Source of the DNA: Simkania sp.
GTDB taxonomy: Bacteria > Chlamydiota > Chlamydiia > Chlamydiales > Rhabdochlamydiaceae
Assembly: GCA_018333475.1 (NCBI GenBank)
Contig: JAGXTH010000064.1
Span: 1 to 44,003, forward strand
Length of the DNA stretch: 44,003 nucleotides
Direction: 5' to 3'
Shown: piece after piece, positions 43,721-44,003 of the stretch
Layout of the letters: each line of letters starts with the position of its first letter
Position numbering within the stretch: the first letter of the stretch is position 1
Position numbers and translations under genes: made by a program
The notes under the pieces: generated by a model
The model's input: the letters and a program-made list of their open reading frames with translations, nothing else
Told to the model about the DNA's origin: nothing
Databases searched by the model: none

Positions 43721-44003
43721 TCAGCCCTCTCAAAACGCAATCTGCCGATTTTACCCACTCGCCTCTCTTTTTCGATAGAAGAACTTTTCGCCAACCCCAG
43801 CATCAAGATAAATTTTCAACAGATTCGACCTAAATTTTTCGAAAATCTAGCATCACTCAAGAGACTCCTGCATAACTCAGTGCCTTTGGAAAAAATGATT
43901 CGTGTTAGCGAGATTTCGGATTTGGGCGAGCCCACATACGCGAGACATCTCATAGGGGGCGAGCAAAAAACGAAAGATCGCAAAACGAGCATTTTTAACG
44001 AAG
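43721..44003. other. Right edge: long open frames on both strands, unassigned
   Basis: One plus-strand frame stays open from 43655 to the window end without an early start codon (in-frame GTG 43880, ATG 43895). A minus-strand frame is open from the edge for about 43 codons (reads AIFRFLLAPYEMSRVCGLAQ in part). Neither resembles a family I know. It may be the end of a gene beyond the window or part of a dispersed repeat. Confidence 0.3.

Overview
The window looks like chromosomal DNA of an environmental (Parachlamydiales-type) chlamydia. The evidence is gene order recalled from Chlamydia: rnz / lon / tsaB / rpsU / dnaJ at the left end, and an unknown Arg-rich gene / gapA / rplQ / rpoA / rpsK / rpsM / secY ... 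rplC at the right end. The right-hand ribosomal block lacks rpsJ, rpmD, rpsN, rpmJ, adk and map at their usual places, as in chlamydiae. Between these blocks lies about 21 kb of accessory genes not expected in Chlamydia proper. I cannot assign genus from sequence alone.

Layout. (1) 161-7688: housekeeping block with rnz, a rhomboid protease, a RfaE2-like nucleotidyltransferase and lon (minus strand), then tsaB, rpsU and dnaJ (plus strand). A near-perfect CIRCE (HrcA operator) lies just before dnaJ. (2) 7759-16877: an SDR epimerase and an SPW/VKOR-like membrane protein (plus), two tandem TetR regulators and a DUF1343 (NamZ-like) secreted protein (minus), an NADPH oxidoreductase and a Ser/Thr kinase (plus), and an LRR protein with its own strong promoter (minus). 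(3) 17399-19333: a ROK sugar kinase and mannose-6-phosphate isomerase, convergent and overlapping. (4) 19339-24732: four minus-strand genes, three with Sec signal peptides: an EEP-fold phosphodiesterase, an unknown all-helical protein, an alpha/beta-hydrolase-like protein and an exported zeta-toxin-like P-loop kinase. (5) 24846-28820: a small hydrophobic protein, an exported alpha/beta hydrolase, an NTF2-like/DUF1653 fusion, a P-loop kinase, a complete FosX-type fosfomycin hydrolase and a Bro-N gene cut short by a repeat. (6) 28934-43369: tRNA-Leu(TAA), a CT504-like gene, gapA with a visible promoter, and a 23-gene ribosomal protein/secY/rpoA operon ending in a Rho-independent terminator. A possible regulatory leader precedes rplC.

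The most unusual structure is a family of long palindromic, MITE-like elements at 5205-5359, 8844-8953 and 17209-17368, plus a single arm at 28462-28526. Their outer ends differ, but they share an internal core (TCG-n-TTTT ... TGG ... TTG-n-n-CC ... TTTTCGA-n-TC). One supplies the stop codon of the SDR gene. One lies directly before the ROK gene. The solitary arm is identical over 65 bp to an arm of the 17209 element and truncates the Bro-N gene just upstream of fosX, which points to repeat-mediated rearrangement.
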